64,000 nucleotides of DNA, taken from Chamaecyparis obtusa. Its lineage: Eukaryota; Streptophyta; Pinopsida; Cupressales; Cupressaceae. Below are positions 1 to 11,006 of this stretch, in pieces. The number at the start of each line of letters is the position of its first letter. Positions within the stretch are counted from its first letter, which is position 1. The notes beneath the pieces were generated by a model that was given only the letters and a program-made list of their open reading frames with translations, had not been told where the DNA came from and ran no database searches. A program made the translations under genes and the position numbers. The stretch spans positions 124,001 to 188,000 of the forward strand of contig BSBK01006384.1 in assembly GCA_027943335.1 (NCBI GenBank), in the 5' to 3' direction.

Positions 1-937
1 TAAGGGGTGAAGGCTACAACCTTCTAAATAACAGATACACACTATATCTAGATCTTGGTGAACTGTACTTAGACCTACTATCTGGATTAGTTCCAATGTA
101 TAGCACAAACTCTTTACTTGGTCACATTGACCTTCTTTCTGATGGCTCAACACTTCGCACACTCTGCTCTGCTCTTCACAATCAGCTCTCAACCACACTC
201 AAGCAATCACAAATGACTGCCTATAAATATATTTCCTCTAAATGATATAATCAAGTTGGCCTATTAGAACCACCTTGAAATCATATTAGAGAAGCCATAA
301 CAAACTCCAATAATAATTCAGTCGGCTCTCCTTAGCACGCAACATATTTTGGGACCTGTCCAATAAGATAATTGTAGACGCACGCTACACACTGTCAGCT
401 CTACCAAAATAATTGTATCTTTCTCCTCAAGATAAATTACTTCATTCACTCTTAACTAAACATCACTAACTCTTCTCCAAGCTTAAATCCAAGGGCGCAT
501 ACCAAAAGGATTGGCACAACTCTAGAACCAATATAATCTTCGTCGACATTACTAAACAAACACAAGAAATTGCTACTGGTGAATAGTGACTGCATAACTT
601 CACTTCTACTGATCATCAGACTCTGCGTCTATGAATGTAACATCACTAATATGTCTTCATCATATATCCAAGTGCGCAAGGCTCCATGATAACTGTACAA
701 ACAACCATACACACAACACTTCTTGTTTACTCTATCAAGAACACTACTAACACAAGCTGCTATATAAATGTATGTACTAACAGTTAACCTCTACGCCCAT
801 GATATCATGCTAATAACATGTCCATGCAACATATACTGAAAGCTAACTTCATAATTCTTCCACACATGCTACTTACCATATGTTGTCATCAATGACAAAC
901 ATATAGTCAGTACTGGCCTGCTGCCAAATCTCCAACA
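1..937 (-). repeat. Copia 3' LTR, partial
   Basis: These bases match about 18025-18965 along their length with scattered substitutions. On the minus strand the LTR starts TGTTGGAGATTTGG at 937. It is truncated by the window start. Confidence 0.88.
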
Positions 938-950
938 ATCTCCCCCTTTG
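938..950 (-). other. Copia polypurine tract
   Basis: On the minus strand this reads CAAAGGGGGAGAT directly before the LTR start TGTTGG. It is the usual plus-strand primer position of copia elements. A similar purine run lies at about 12395-12410, beyond the nested insertion. Confidence 0.8.
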
Positions 951-1048
951 GCATTGATGGCAACATATGGAATGAAAAAATCTACCAGTCCAAATGAATA
1001 ATTATTTTATAACATTCTCCATTTCCTCTTCAATACTTCCCCAAAGAT

Positions 1049-1053
1049 GAGTC
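1049..1053. repeat. Target site duplication GAGTC, left
   Basis: GAGTC sits directly before the LTR start TGTAATACC and is repeated at 12268-12272 after the other LTR. Five bases is the usual Ty3/gypsy duplication length. Confidence 0.85.
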
Positions 1054-2312
1054 TGTAATACCCCAAAAATGGGCTATAAGTTCATTAATCTTCTATATCA
1101 ACATATCGAATGAAATTGACATCGAAGTCCTAACCAAAGGCACATCTGAACATCATCGAATCGTAATTGATTATCCTAAATTCTGCATCGGGGAATATTC
1201 TTAGTAATATTCCTAATCATCATAATTATCTTTGATTTAATGATTATTTGGCGATAAATCTAATTTATCCTAAAGTTTGATTAATTGAATATTCTAAATA
1301 TTTAATTAATTAGATTTAATTTGGCCACTTAATTATTTAATTGAATTTAATTCTATTATTCCTAAATTGTATTATTTAATTTTGACAATAAATCCAAAAT
1401 CCTATGAATAATTGATTAAATTCTTATTTAATTAATTATAGCAAGTTGTCAATTTTTAATAATATTGTTTTTAAAAGTTTGAAAAATAATTGATTAACCC
1501 ATAAATCAATTGTTTTATGTTTTAAAAATTAGTTAAGTTGAGAATAAATCACTTTATTTATTTATTAATTCATAATTATCCATGTGCACAATCAAAGAGC
1601 AGTTAAACTCCAAATCAGAAAATCAATGCAAGTATTGACTTTTTGAAACTCAACATCATTTTTGAGTTTTAAAGTTGATCTAAACTTCTAATTTGAGTTA
1701 AAAAGTTGTTTTTGCATGATTTGCATATTTTTGTGAATTAAATTATCTTTATTTTCAAATAACTCAAAAATCAAGTTGAGTTTATTTGAGTGTTTATGGC
1801 TTTCTTTCATGCATCCTCAAAGCCCTAGATTTCTATAAATCAAGGCTTTAGCTCTTCACAAATCATCTCTCAAATCCACAGAATCTCATAATTTGCGAAC
1901 TTATGCTAGTGAATTGCTATCTGGAGAATCGGAGCTTCTTTGTGAATCAACCATATTTTGTGAGATCACTTTTGTTTTCATATTATTGTTAGATCATTTT
2001 AGCATATCAATTTCCATATTAGCATAGATTCATATCAAGTTTTCAACATATCATTGCATAGAAAATCAAAAAAATATAGATTAATTGCATTCATATTACA
2101 TATCAGTTTTGCATTCAAATCCTTTATTTAGGTGTCGTCAAGGTCACCGATCTCGATAACAATCTGAGAACATCATACTCGCACCTATTAGAAGGCAGTA
2201 AATCGCCTAGTTAGTTTAGCTTTCAATTCATTGCACGATTTCATTTTTGCTAACCTCTAATGTTTTATTGAAGTGTTGTGTCTCTAAATTAGGTACAATT
2301 TTCACACACACA
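1054..2312 (+). repeat. 5' LTR of the non-autonomous gypsy element
   Basis: Starts TGTAATACCCC and ends in a run of CA repeats just before the primer-binding site. It is 1,259 bp, AT-rich, and pairs with 11007-12267 at roughly 97% identity by eye. The LTR should hold promoter and polyadenylation signals; I could not fix their positions. Confidence 0.9.
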
Positions 2313-2316
2313 TTTC

Positions 2317-2334
2317 TGGCGCCCACCGTGGAGC
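2317..2334 (+). other. Primer-binding site, non-autonomous gypsy element
   Basis: TGGCGCCCACCGTGGAGC begins four bases after the LTR end. The Tat element has nearly the same site (22652-22669). I did not identify the tRNA primer. Confidence 0.75.
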
Positions 2335-5033
2335 AACCCACCTTTACATGCTAGTTTTGATTTTTTGGGGGAGCTAAAACTTTAAAGTTTCAAAGATTTA
2401 ATTTTATCTCCCAAATGGCTTGGAATTTTTCTCTAAAAAAATTTTTTCTGATTGGACACATATCAGGGAAGCTACAATAAAAAATTTAGAATTTTTTGAG
2501 TTGTTTTGAATTTTTAATAATTTTATTTGAAATTCTAAAAAAAATCAATATCTGACGCAAATCAGCATATTTTTTGGAAATTTTTATATTTTCAGAAATC
2601 TCTTTAAATTCTACAGGGGGTCCATTCTTTGTATTTTAAATTTGGATGCAATATAATATCTCAAATAGTCAATTTATAAAAACTAGTCTGTTTTGGTAAA
2701 ATGGGTCTCGAGGGCACAAATGAAGAGATTTTTCTAAAAATTTTACATTTTTGGAAAGCTCTCTATTTTTTAGCCAGGGTCTCTATTCTAAATTTCTATT
2801 TTTGTGGCCAAAATCATATCAAAAAAATCAGATCTTGTTGACTAGGTCAAATGCAGCAAAAAAAATAAAATTTTGTGATGGGTATGCACTTATTTTTTTT
2901 ACATGGTTCAATGAATGATATGAGTTGTCATTTGGGTTAATTGCTGGTTATTATTGCTGATAATAATTGATTTTTAGAGCTAACCCTAGGGTTTTCATAA
3001 GTTGAAGATACATTGCATATCTTGTTTGCTTCTTTGCTTGTTTGCTTGTTTTCTTATCGGAGAGTTTGTTGCTTGCTTGCACGGGATTGCTTAACAAAGA
3101 TAAAAATTGAGTAAATATCTACTAAGAACATTGCAAGGATCTTAGGTACTCTACTTGTTCTGATAATATTTCAATTTGGACTTAAAATAAATCTCTCATG
3201 TGTCTAGCTTGAGTGCTTCTTTTCATGCTTTTGTTTTACACACTTGCATAATTGATACTAGGTTGTGACACCTTAGGTATTCATTTAAGTAGTCTCAGAT
3301 ACTTGTGATTGATCTAGATTTCTATCTTGGGTTATTGGACTCGCTAATCTACCGGCCCCTCATTCCACCCTGTGGTTGCAATCTCAGCGCCATAAAGGGG
3401 AGGGGTCTAGAGGATAGAAGCGTTAATTGTTCCACGAGGCAACCCTTTTGTGCTTTTTAAAACTCACTTGTTTTCTAAGTTGTGGACTCATTTTTAGCTT
3501 GTGTGAGGGGTTAATTATTCCACCTTATGGACTCACCTCATATTCACTTTAAGCGTTAAGTGTTCCTCTTTTTGCTTTTGGGTACTTTCGGTAGATTTAC
3601 TTTCAAAAATATATCTGTGCTCACATAGTAATTAGGCCCTATGAACACTATTTGTGATTCTTGAGAGATTGGATTCCTAGTGAAATCCTTCTTGACAATG
3701 GAATCCTTGTAGGTAGGGAGGATACTTAGTGCATTTCACATTCTACTCGGTTAGTGTGTCTTCTCTTATTGATCGATACATTCTCTCTCCAGAGAGGTTG
3801 ATAGATCACATGGGGTTGACATCACAGACCTTGGTGAAACAAACTTTGTCTTAGCGTGTCAGATTAATCTGCTTGATTTGTTTTAGTTAAAAGTGAACAG
3901 GCGTCAAAACCTTGGATCTGGAGCCAAGTCCCCTTGTGGTATCATACTATGAGTCACCTTTAGAGAGGGTTAACCGTAGCGGATGATCCCTTCATAGGGA
4001 AAACTGCGTTGATGGAACCTCAAGCGGTAATAGCCATTTCAGATGTGGTAGTAACAACCGCTATATAAATGTCCTTGTGGAAGAAATCTTCATAGGTATG
4101 GTTCATTGTTGGGTTGTCCGATCTCCCTAACAACTCCTGATTGATTAAATTCTCAGACTGTGTCAAAAACCTGGTGCGTCAGGATTGGAGTTCACCCCTT
4201 TGGATCATAAAAGTTGCAAAGTCAAACCATTACTAAAAACCCTAGCGAGGCCAAATTTTTATTTTCTAGGGTATATGTGCATTATTGCAAAACATTTTTG
4301 GAACATACACAATTAGCGCTTCTGAGGATTAGAATGAATAAGTCACTTGATTGTTCATGCGCAAGGTTGCTTTTTCCCTTGTTCAATGTTTTCACACATG
4401 CTTGAAATCACTTGCTTGTTGTTTTGCATGCTTGTTTATCTATCTGGTTATTGAAAATGAACAAATCTGTTACAATCCTCAAATCTGGACATTGAAATTT
4501 GCAAACAATCCGAATCTAAAAACTCAAAAATTGCAAAATCTGAAGTAAATTCCTTTCTGGAGTCAAAAGTCATCTCAGGAGGTCAGAAAGTCATACGAGT
4601 TTCTATCAAGTGTCATTTCATTACTTCCATCTATCGTATGATAGAGAACCAGTGTCGTATGATTCTTTTTGCCAGTCAAATCAAAAAAGTCAAATCCTGC
4701 TAGCAACTATCGTATGATCCTTTCAACTGTCGTTTCATAGCATACCCACTGTCGTGTGAGTTTTTCAACTGTCGTACGAGTTTTTCAACTATCGTTTCAT
4801 AGCATACCCACTATTGTGTAAGTTTTTCAACTATCGTATGAGCTTTTCAACTATCATTTCATAGCATACCCACTGTCGTACAAGTCTGCAAAGTGTCGTT
4901 TGGGAAAATTTTGAAAAGTTGTAAGAAAATTTTCAGAATTGCCAAATACTTAGCTTTTTCAACCTAGTTCCAGAATCTGTCGAACAAATCACTATGTCAG
5001 GAACAGAGCAGTAGCTATTGAGAATCAGTACAC
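2335..5033 (+). other. Long 5' leader, non-coding
   Basis: A 2.7-kb stretch without a convincing frame lies between the primer-binding site and the large frame. A phrase like GCGTTAATTGTTCC recurs near 3420, 3510 and 3550. Its last part carries the 62-bp repeat cluster listed separately. A leader of about 2 kb is also seen in the Tat element of this window. Confidence 0.6.
4600..4910 (+). repeat. 62-bp tandem repeats built on a short TCGT motif
   Basis: CATACCCACT recurs at 4741, 4803 and 4865, a spacing of exactly 62 bases. Each unit contains the sub-phrases ACTGTCGT or ACTATCGT followed by GAGTTTTTCA or TTTCATAG. Degenerate single copies extend the cluster to about 4600 and 4910. It ends about 120 bases before the ATG of the large frame. 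Confidence 0.8.
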
Positions 5034-7187
5034 ATGTCTCAAAGAATCAGTACACATGAGGAAGAAATTCTAATCACAGCTATGATGAAGCAGATGCAAG
5101 CTATGCAAGTCAAACTTAACAAACTTGAGAAAGAAAAGGAACCTAAAGAGTTCTCCATGGAAGCTCTATGTCCTTTTCCATTTGATAAAGACTTGTACAT
5201 GTCACCATGCCCTCGAATAGAATTTGAGCAATGTGATAATCCTTATGATACCTCTTCCACAAAGAGTGACACATCCATCTTTGGAGACTATGATGACTAT
5301 GATGATGGACAATATAATGATACCTATGACACCTCTGTTCCTAAGAGTCCTCCTTGTCATGTGTTCCTGCTTACTGGAAATGGGATGTCACATTGGATAG
5401 ATCGTGATGGTGATCCATATGATTCTAATTTTGAAAAAGACTTTGATGATTTTTGTGAAAAATACTTTGATTATGATCCATCTACTACTGTTGAGGACTA
5501 TAAAATGTATCATGCTAGCTTGAAGCATCAATACTACAAGGATCTCTCCTCTAAGAACTCTCATGTTAAAAATAAAGATTACACTCTCAAGAAAGATCAT
5601 GTTAATGTTGAACCTTTGTCTTGTGATGGTTCCCTTCCATCCCCTACTTCCTCCAATAACCATACACTTCCTAAAGCTTCCGAGTCTTCCAAATCTTTCA
5701 CAAATTTTTCATCCAATGAAAGTCCTGATACTTTTCATACGATTCCCTATAGTTATCCTCAAGGGCTACCCCTTGAAGAAACTCAAGCTAACCTTCACTT
5801 GGCTACTAATACTTTCAATAATGCTAAACCTAAAGAGCCTAAGCCTTCATATGCTATAATTCCTACTTCAGCTAGTCCTCCACCATCTCTTCCAAAGTCT
5901 TCCATACAATCCCAACATGCTTCCTTGTCCTTAGAAGTGGCTCCATGTCAAGAGGACTCCAAAAATGATAAAGAAAAGAACATAAAGAAAGATCAAGATC
6001 AAGAACCCTCCATGTCATCCACTCCTTTTCATGATGTCTCTTATCTGCCTCGGGGTTCTTTTGATCCTACACACCCTTTTTCATGCATTCCACCATGTCT
6101 TAAGTCTTCTCCTAAGCAAGATCAAGCTACTACTTACACTGTTGAGCTTATTGACAATCAAAATAACCTTACTACACTTTCTCTTTCCAAAGATGATACT
6201 TCCATTAAGGTTGGTAAAAATGGTGTTGTTCCTTCCAATGTTAAGCCTATTGAAAATCAAGCAAAAAATTATGCGCTTATGCTATCCAAAGATCCTTGTC
6301 AAGATCAAAGTCTTCCATCTTCTTATTCTACCACTCCATGTTCACTTCCACTTTCTACTCTTCCTAAGTCTTTGCAAGCTTTGAACAATCCTATCAAAGA
6401 AGATGCTCATATTCAAGATGTCCATGATTCTATTGAAAATTCTAATGCTCACTCTAAAGATGCTAATGTCCTTGGTTGTCATATAAATGTTGATGAACTT
6501 GTTAATTATCCTTTTGCATCTTCCACTTCCATCCTGGGACCTCTTCCACCACTACAAAGGGCTTCACGTCTTCCTTCCATCTTGGGTCCTTATGTCCCTT
6601 CACTTTCCCCTCCTAACTCTCCTAATTCACCATCCATCTTGGGTCCTTACATCCCTCCATCTCCCATCTTTCCTCAAGATCAACATAGATGCATACCCTT
6701 GAATCCTTTTCATCCACCCACCCATCTAAACCAATCATATCCTCCTTCTTCTTCCACAAGTCCCAAGTCTTTTGGAAGTAACTTGAATGTTCAATACAAG
6801 AAAAAGAAGCAATCCAAGAATCCATCAAAAAGAGAAGATCACCATGTCTCCTCTAAACAACATGGAGGCATAAAGTCAAAAGAGATATCTAAGAAAAAAA
6901 TTACAAGACAAGTATGGGTTCCAAAATCCATCATTGAAGATATTCTCTCTAGATCATCAAAAAGAAATGAAAATCCTACAGCTATATGGATTCCAAAGTC
7001 TCTCTTGAAAGAGTCTGGTGTTGAGCAAAAAGTGAAGTTGACATTCAAGCTTCCAAAGACTTCCACTTCATCTTCTTCCAAAAACATTCTTCCATTCCAT
7101 GTGCCTAAACCACAACCTCTGCTATCCATTCACCATATTCCTTCACATTTCCTCCACTCTCTCGCCACCCTTCAAGGTGTGTGTTGA
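5034..7187 (+). CDS. 717-aa proline/serine-rich protein of the non-autonomous gypsy element
   Basis: The frame is open for 717 codons from ATG, remarkable for a defective element. Residues about 10-40 are charged and could form a coiled coil. Residues about 37-51 contain a patch around FSMEALCPFPFDK that matches the gag frame of the Tat element (FSIEALCPFPFDK). Past that patch the capsid fold is missing and the rest is unlike gag: an Asp/Tyr-rich stretch with YDDYDD, a long Ser/Pro-rich region, three SILGP repeats, and near the C-terminus two WxPKS repeats in a basic context. No zinc knuckle or catalytic motif was seen. A second in-frame ATG follows 22 bases on, inside a repeated AATCAGTACACATG. 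The function is unknown; it may be a rewritten gag, a packaging protein or captured sequence. Confidence 0.65.
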   Translation: MSQRISTHEEEILITAMMKQMQAMQVKLNKLEKEKEPKEFSMEALCPFPFDKDLYMSPCPRIEFEQCDNPYDTSSTKSDTSIFGDYDDYDDGQYNDTYDTSVPKSPPCHVFLLTGNGMSHWIDRDGDPYDSNFEKDFDDFCEKYFDYDPSTTVEDYKMYHASLKHQYYKDLSSKNSHVKNKDYTLKKDHVNVEPLSCDGSLPSPTSSNNHTLPKASESSKSFTNFSSNESPDTFHTIPYSYPQGLPLEETQANLHLATNTFNNAKPKEPKPSYAIIPTSASPPPSLPKSSIQSQHASLSLEVAPCQEDSKNDKEKNIKKDQDQEPSMSSTPFHDVSYLPRGSFDPTHPFSCIPPCLKSSPKQDQATTYTVELIDNQNNLTTLSLSKDDTSIKVGKNGVVPSNVKPIENQAKNYALMLSKDPCQDQSLPSSYSTTPCSLPLSTLPKSLQALNNPIKEDAHIQDVHDSIENSNAHSKDANVLGCHINVDELVNYPFASSTSILGPLPPLQRASRLPSILGPYVPSLSPPNSPNSPSILGPYIPPSPIFPQDQHRCIPLNPFHPPTHLNQSYPPSSSTSPKSFGSNLNVQYKKKKQSKNPSKREDHHVSSKQHGGIKSKEISKKKITRQVWVPKSIIEDILSRSSKRNENPTAIWIPKSLLKESGVEQKVKLTFKLPKTSTSSSSKNILPFHVPKPQPLLSIHHIPSHFLHSLATLQGVC

Positions 7188-7475
7188 TGTTGATCTTTCC
7201 TTCCTTTCCATTTACCCTTTCACAATCCTTCCATTCATTATCCTTCTACCTTCTATCATTTTTCCTCATTTGCTTATTCCTCCTATCTTCCAACCTCACT
7301 CGCTTTACATAAAACCTTATCCTCCATTTTTCTCTTCCATCTCCCTTTCCCTATCAGCATCTTTGAGCGTATCATTTTGAATCCTTGGCATATCATGGTT
7401 TATCCTTTCAAGGAGTATTATCTAAAAAGCTTGCCTTCTTCCAAAAAAATAAAAAAATAAAAAAAATTGAAAATG
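7188..7475 (+). other. Pyrimidine-rich spacer
   Basis: Dominated by short CTTCC and TTCCATT runs, with no credible protein. A similar pyrimidine-rich stretch follows the first hairpin cluster at 7612-8065. Confidence 0.5.
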
Positions 7476-7511
7476 TGCCATGGTGAAAACCTAGAAATAG
7501 GCACCTTGGTA
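7476..7511 (+). other. RNA hairpin, copy A of the shared 3' hairpin family
   Basis: Outer stem TGCC/GGTA, small internal loop AT/TT, inner stem GGTG/CACC, a one-sided AAAA bulge, top stem CCTA/TAGG and a GAAA (GNRA-type) loop. Eight copies with this plan occur in the window. See the finding on covariation. Confidence 0.7.
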
Positions 7512-7535
7512 GCAAAAGTAAAGAGAAATAAATTC

Positions 7536-7574
7536 GTCCTATGGTGAAAACCACTCCCTTGTGGTGCCTTGGAT
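7536..7574 (+). other. RNA hairpin, copy B
   Basis: Outer stem GTCC/GGAT, inner stem GGTG/TGCC (two wobble pairs), AAAA bulge, top stem CCAC/GTGG, six-base loop. The top and outer stems differ in sequence from copy A yet still pair. Confidence 0.65.
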
Positions 7575-7580
7575 AAGTAC

Positions 7581-7611
7581 CGTGATGAAAACCTAGCAAT
7601 TAGGCATCATG
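7581..7611 (+). other. RNA hairpin, copy C
   Basis: A seven-pair stem CGTGATG/CATCATG, AAAA bulge, top stem CCTA/TAGG and loop GCAAT. The inner GATG/CATC pair replaces GGTG/CACC of copy A, a double change that keeps pairing. Confidence 0.7.
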
Positions 7612-8065
7612 CGTAGTTCTTCTACATATTTCATCTATTCCATCTTCTCTCTTTGATCTTGACAATGTTGATCTATACATGAACATTTGGCTATTTTGTG
7701 AGCTATCTTATGATGATCTTGCTTTCATTCCCTTCCTGTTTAGCCTTCATGTCTATTTTCCTCCATTCATTTTCACCTATCGCTATCCTTTTCCCCTTTG
7801 GTCTTGATCTAATAAAAGAATAAAACACAGTGCTATGAAGCCTCTTGACATGTCTACTCCTTTGGACTACATCCTGTCCTTCTTTGGCATTACGCTTTTG
7901 TGACTTATCCTATGCTGGCCTTTGATTGCTTGTCCAAAAGTGCTTTTACATGACAATTTTTTCCTAGCTTGGGTATTCTTGAGAATTTTTCCCTTGAGCA
8001 TTTCTTCCCTTCATTATCCTTCATTCTCTTATCTTCCATCTCTTCCACCAGCTTGCTAATCCCTC
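7612..8065 (+). other. Spacer, pyrimidine-rich
   Basis: No credible protein seen. Runs such as CATCTATTCCATCTTCTCTC recall the stretch at 7188-7440. Confidence 0.45.
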
Positions 8066-8584
8066 TTGTTCTCCACCTTGCTAGACATTAGGACTACACG
8101 ATATGATCTTGCTTGGGAGTTTACAATGAAAAAGATGCTATCAAGTATACCAAGTATCAGAACCAGTATCAGAACTAGTATCAAAACTCCCACTGGGGCT
8201 ACACCTTTTGCTTTAGTTTATGGGTCTGAAGTGGTACTACCTATTGAGGTTGAAATCCCATCACTAAGAATCAGAATGCATGGTCTAGTAACTGATGATG
8301 ACTATAGAGTGTCTAGGTTGCAAAAACTTGAACTACTAGATGAGCGTAGACAAGCAGCGTATGATCATCTCAGAGTATATCAGAAGAGAATGTCTAGAGG
8401 CTACAACAAGAAAGTCAAACATAGAGAATTTCAAGTTGGTAATCTAGTCTTGAGAGAAAATTTTAAAAATCAATCCCATCGAGAACGCAAGGGGAAGTTT
8501 GAACCCAATTGGTTGGGTCCCTTTGTAATCACTGCTAATTTTGGCTTTGGTGCCTATCAACTCTCAATGACTGAAGGAGAATAG
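8066..8584 (+). pseudogene. Integrase C-terminal remnant, Tat type
   Basis: From about 8160 the translation follows the end of the Tat integrase at 32310-32730: a TPTGATPFALVYG block, then DDDYRVSRLQ, then NLVLRENFKNQ and LGPFVI. This part is the region after the catalytic core (GPY/F-type C-terminus). The catalytic Asp-Asp-Glu core and zinc-binding N-terminus are absent. The first 30 residues are unrelated junction sequence. The frame may survive only as a passive deletion footprint, which would make the element a pol-deleted derivative. Confidence 0.8.
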
Positions 8585-8698
8585 CTCCGAGAACCAATCA
8601 ACATTCTCCATCTAAAGAAATTCTACACCTAAGGCATTCAGTCTATGGTAAAATATTCTGAAGAAATCTTAAAAATTGGAAAATGTCCTAAAAATGAA

Positions 8699-8734
8699 CA
8701 TCTTGGTGAAAACCTAGCAATAGGCGCCTTGATG
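8699..8734 (+). other. RNA hairpin, copy D
   Basis: Outer stem CATC/GATG, TT/TT internal loop, inner stem GGTG/CGCC (one wobble), AAAA bulge, top stem CCTA/TAGG and a GCAA (GNRA) loop. The outer stem is wholly different from TGCC/GGTA of copies A and E but is fully paired. Confidence 0.7.
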
Positions 8735-8822
8735 ATTCACAAAAAAATCAAAAAATATCAAAAGTTCAAAAAAAAAATTTGAAAAAATGAAAAATACAAA
8801 AAAAAAATGAGAAAAAAAAAAG

Positions 8823-8858
8823 TGCCTTGGTGAAAACCTGGAAACAGGCGCCTTGGTA
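8823..8858 (+). other. RNA hairpin, copy E
   Basis: Outer stem TGCC/GGTA, TT/TT loop, inner stem GGTG/CGCC, AAAA bulge, top stem CCTG/CAGG and GAAA loop. The A-T pair closing the loop in copy A is G-C here. Confidence 0.7.
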
Positions 8859-8877
8859 GCAAAAATAGAATCTCTGC

Positions 8878-8913
8878 CAAGATGGTGAAAACTTGGCAAA
8901 TGAGTGCCACTTG
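8878..8913 (+). other. RNA hairpin, copy F
   Basis: Outer stem CAAG/CTTG, inner stem GGTG/TGCC with wobbles, AAAA bulge, top stem CTTG/TGAG with two wobbles, loop GCAAA. A competing seven-pair stem TGCCAAG/CTTGGCA (8876-8898) is possible. Confidence 0.55.
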
Positions 8914-10991
8914 TTTCAAAATGCTCCATCTATCAGTGCAGTCTTGGTCTTTCCCAGCTTTCAGTCTTGCTTTAATTTGTACATATCTCCCAGTTTGTTT
9001 CTGCATTCTTGTTCTCAATAAGTCAGTTTGTACACCAATCAGCTCAAGCGTATGTATCCTATCAATGTTCAAACTTGGGGGCAATCAATGTCATATCCTA
9101 TGGCCTCCAATGTATCTTAGACGTACCATATCCAGTCAGAGTCCTTTGAAGCTTCATTTGAGTCAGTCAGTCAATCTCATCTCCAGAAAGGATTTTGCAT
9201 CTACAACAACACAATCAAACATCAAACTGAAAACAATTTGTGCTTTTTACATGCTTTTATCTCCTTGTATGCTTACTGATTCGCATTGAGATTTTTGCAT
9301 ATTGTGTCCCTTCGAGCTCTTCGATGATGTCCTTTACAGGATTTAGAGAATAATGACTAGGGGCATAATATTTTCTTTGTCTTCTGCTTGTATGTGAAAA
9401 TCTAACAACTTTGGAAATTCTGGATTGAAATGGTGTCTGACTATAAGAGCCTCTATCTTGAATTGGATGGCCATGCGTACCTCGACCATTGATACCCAGA
9501 AAATTCAAGGAAGTTTGATCTAACTATTATCTTTTTGAGTGAGTTCTTTCTCCTATTGTGAATGCGATCTTACCTAAGGATGTGAATGATAAAGGCTCAC
9601 TACAGGTAATTCACATTGGATTTAGAATGATCTCTTGACTGCTTGATGTGTTTGTACACAAGGCGTATTCGGGTCATCACGACATTTATGTTTTGATGCT
9701 TATACAAATTGCTATATCAAAATGGACATGATATTTAGGTCATCCTGGTGTTTGTGCCTCGGTGCTTATATCTAATCTGACATTCCGAAAACAAAATCAA
9801 TATTCATATGTCCATGGTTGCCTAGCCAGTGGGTGTCGTATTGATTCTTGCACATACAAATCGATATTCATATGTCTATGGTTTCATAGCTAGTGGGCAT
9901 TGTATTGATTTATCCGGTTACCTAAAAGTTCAATGATGATAACAAATCGACATATGATCAATGAGTAGGTCCTAGGTCTTAGGTTGCATTTCATTTTTCA
10001 TCTTTGCATGATCTCATAATGATTAAACAAACTTCAATGCTTAAATGATTCTTCAAATCGCATCTTCAAATCTAACAAGAGTCGAATCTCACACAAAGGT
10101 TCCTCCAACGAAACAAGTAGAATCCTTTTTCGGGATCAAAATCAAAATCTGAGATTGTTTATATTATTAACTACTTGCATAATCAACCTTCAATCATAGT
10201 AGAAATCCATTTTTCAACTTAACTAATTATCTTCCATCAAACTATTGAAATTTCAACCATGGTCAAATCATGGTCAAACCTAGTCAAACTTGGTCGTCTG
10301 GACCTTTAAACGATGCAAAATGTGTTCCTAGACATGTTTAACCACTTCTCAAATCAATTAACATGCTTCTAAACTATCAACACTAACTTTGCTTGTCAAA
10401 TTTCAATTTTAATCCCAAAGGGGGCATGGTATTGCATATCATTCAAAGTCTGTAATCATATCTTTATTGATATCATATCTTTCCTCAGTAATCAAGATAA
10501 CAACCACGTCTAGTTACTGATTCATCAAAAGTCTTCATCGCTTGGGGAAAATCAATCATCGCTCGGGGCATATCAGATTCATCGAGATCTATATCAATCT
10601 GGTATTCTCTTAATCTTGTAAATTGTATCAGTTTTTGCAACTATCGGTTCAATTGTGTTATTTCCTTGATTCTTTGGTAACTGAAGGGTTCAAATGTGAT
10701 ACCTACATGATTCTTCTAAGGAAAATCGAGTCTGGGATTGGTCACTCACTTCTTCACAATCATAAGGTTCGGAATCAGGCGTTTTGACACTTCTTTGCAA
10801 TCATTGGTTCATTACTTTTATAGTTTCCATTATCTTTGGTCATTCAGGACCTAATATCTTTGAATCTTTCAATCAATCTTTGTCTCATATCATAGTTTTT
10901 GTTTCATATCAATTGCAATCTCATATCAGATCATCAATTTCAAACATCATACACAGACTGTCTTTGAACCACTGCGCTTCGCACAGTAATT
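8914..10991 (+). other. 3' non-coding region of the non-autonomous element
   Basis: No supported protein. A 60-70 bp near-duplicate phrase (ATATTCATATGTC, then ATGGTT, then GTATTGATT) occurs at about 9798 and 9864. Toward the LTR the sequence is rich in CATATCA-like runs, as in the Tat element before its polypurine tract. Confidence 0.5.
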
Positions 10992-11006
10992 CAAAGAGGG
11001 GCAAAA
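10992..11006 (+). other. Polypurine tract, non-autonomous gypsy element
   Basis: CAAAGAGGGGCAAAA lies directly before the 3' LTR start. The Tat element has CAAAGAGGGGCATT at the same place, and GCTTCGCAC precedes both by about ten bases. Confidence 0.8.

Noticed and set aside
4214..4548. Short open frames in the leader of the non-autonomous element
   Set aside because: Overlapping, short, and with no motif or coding signature.
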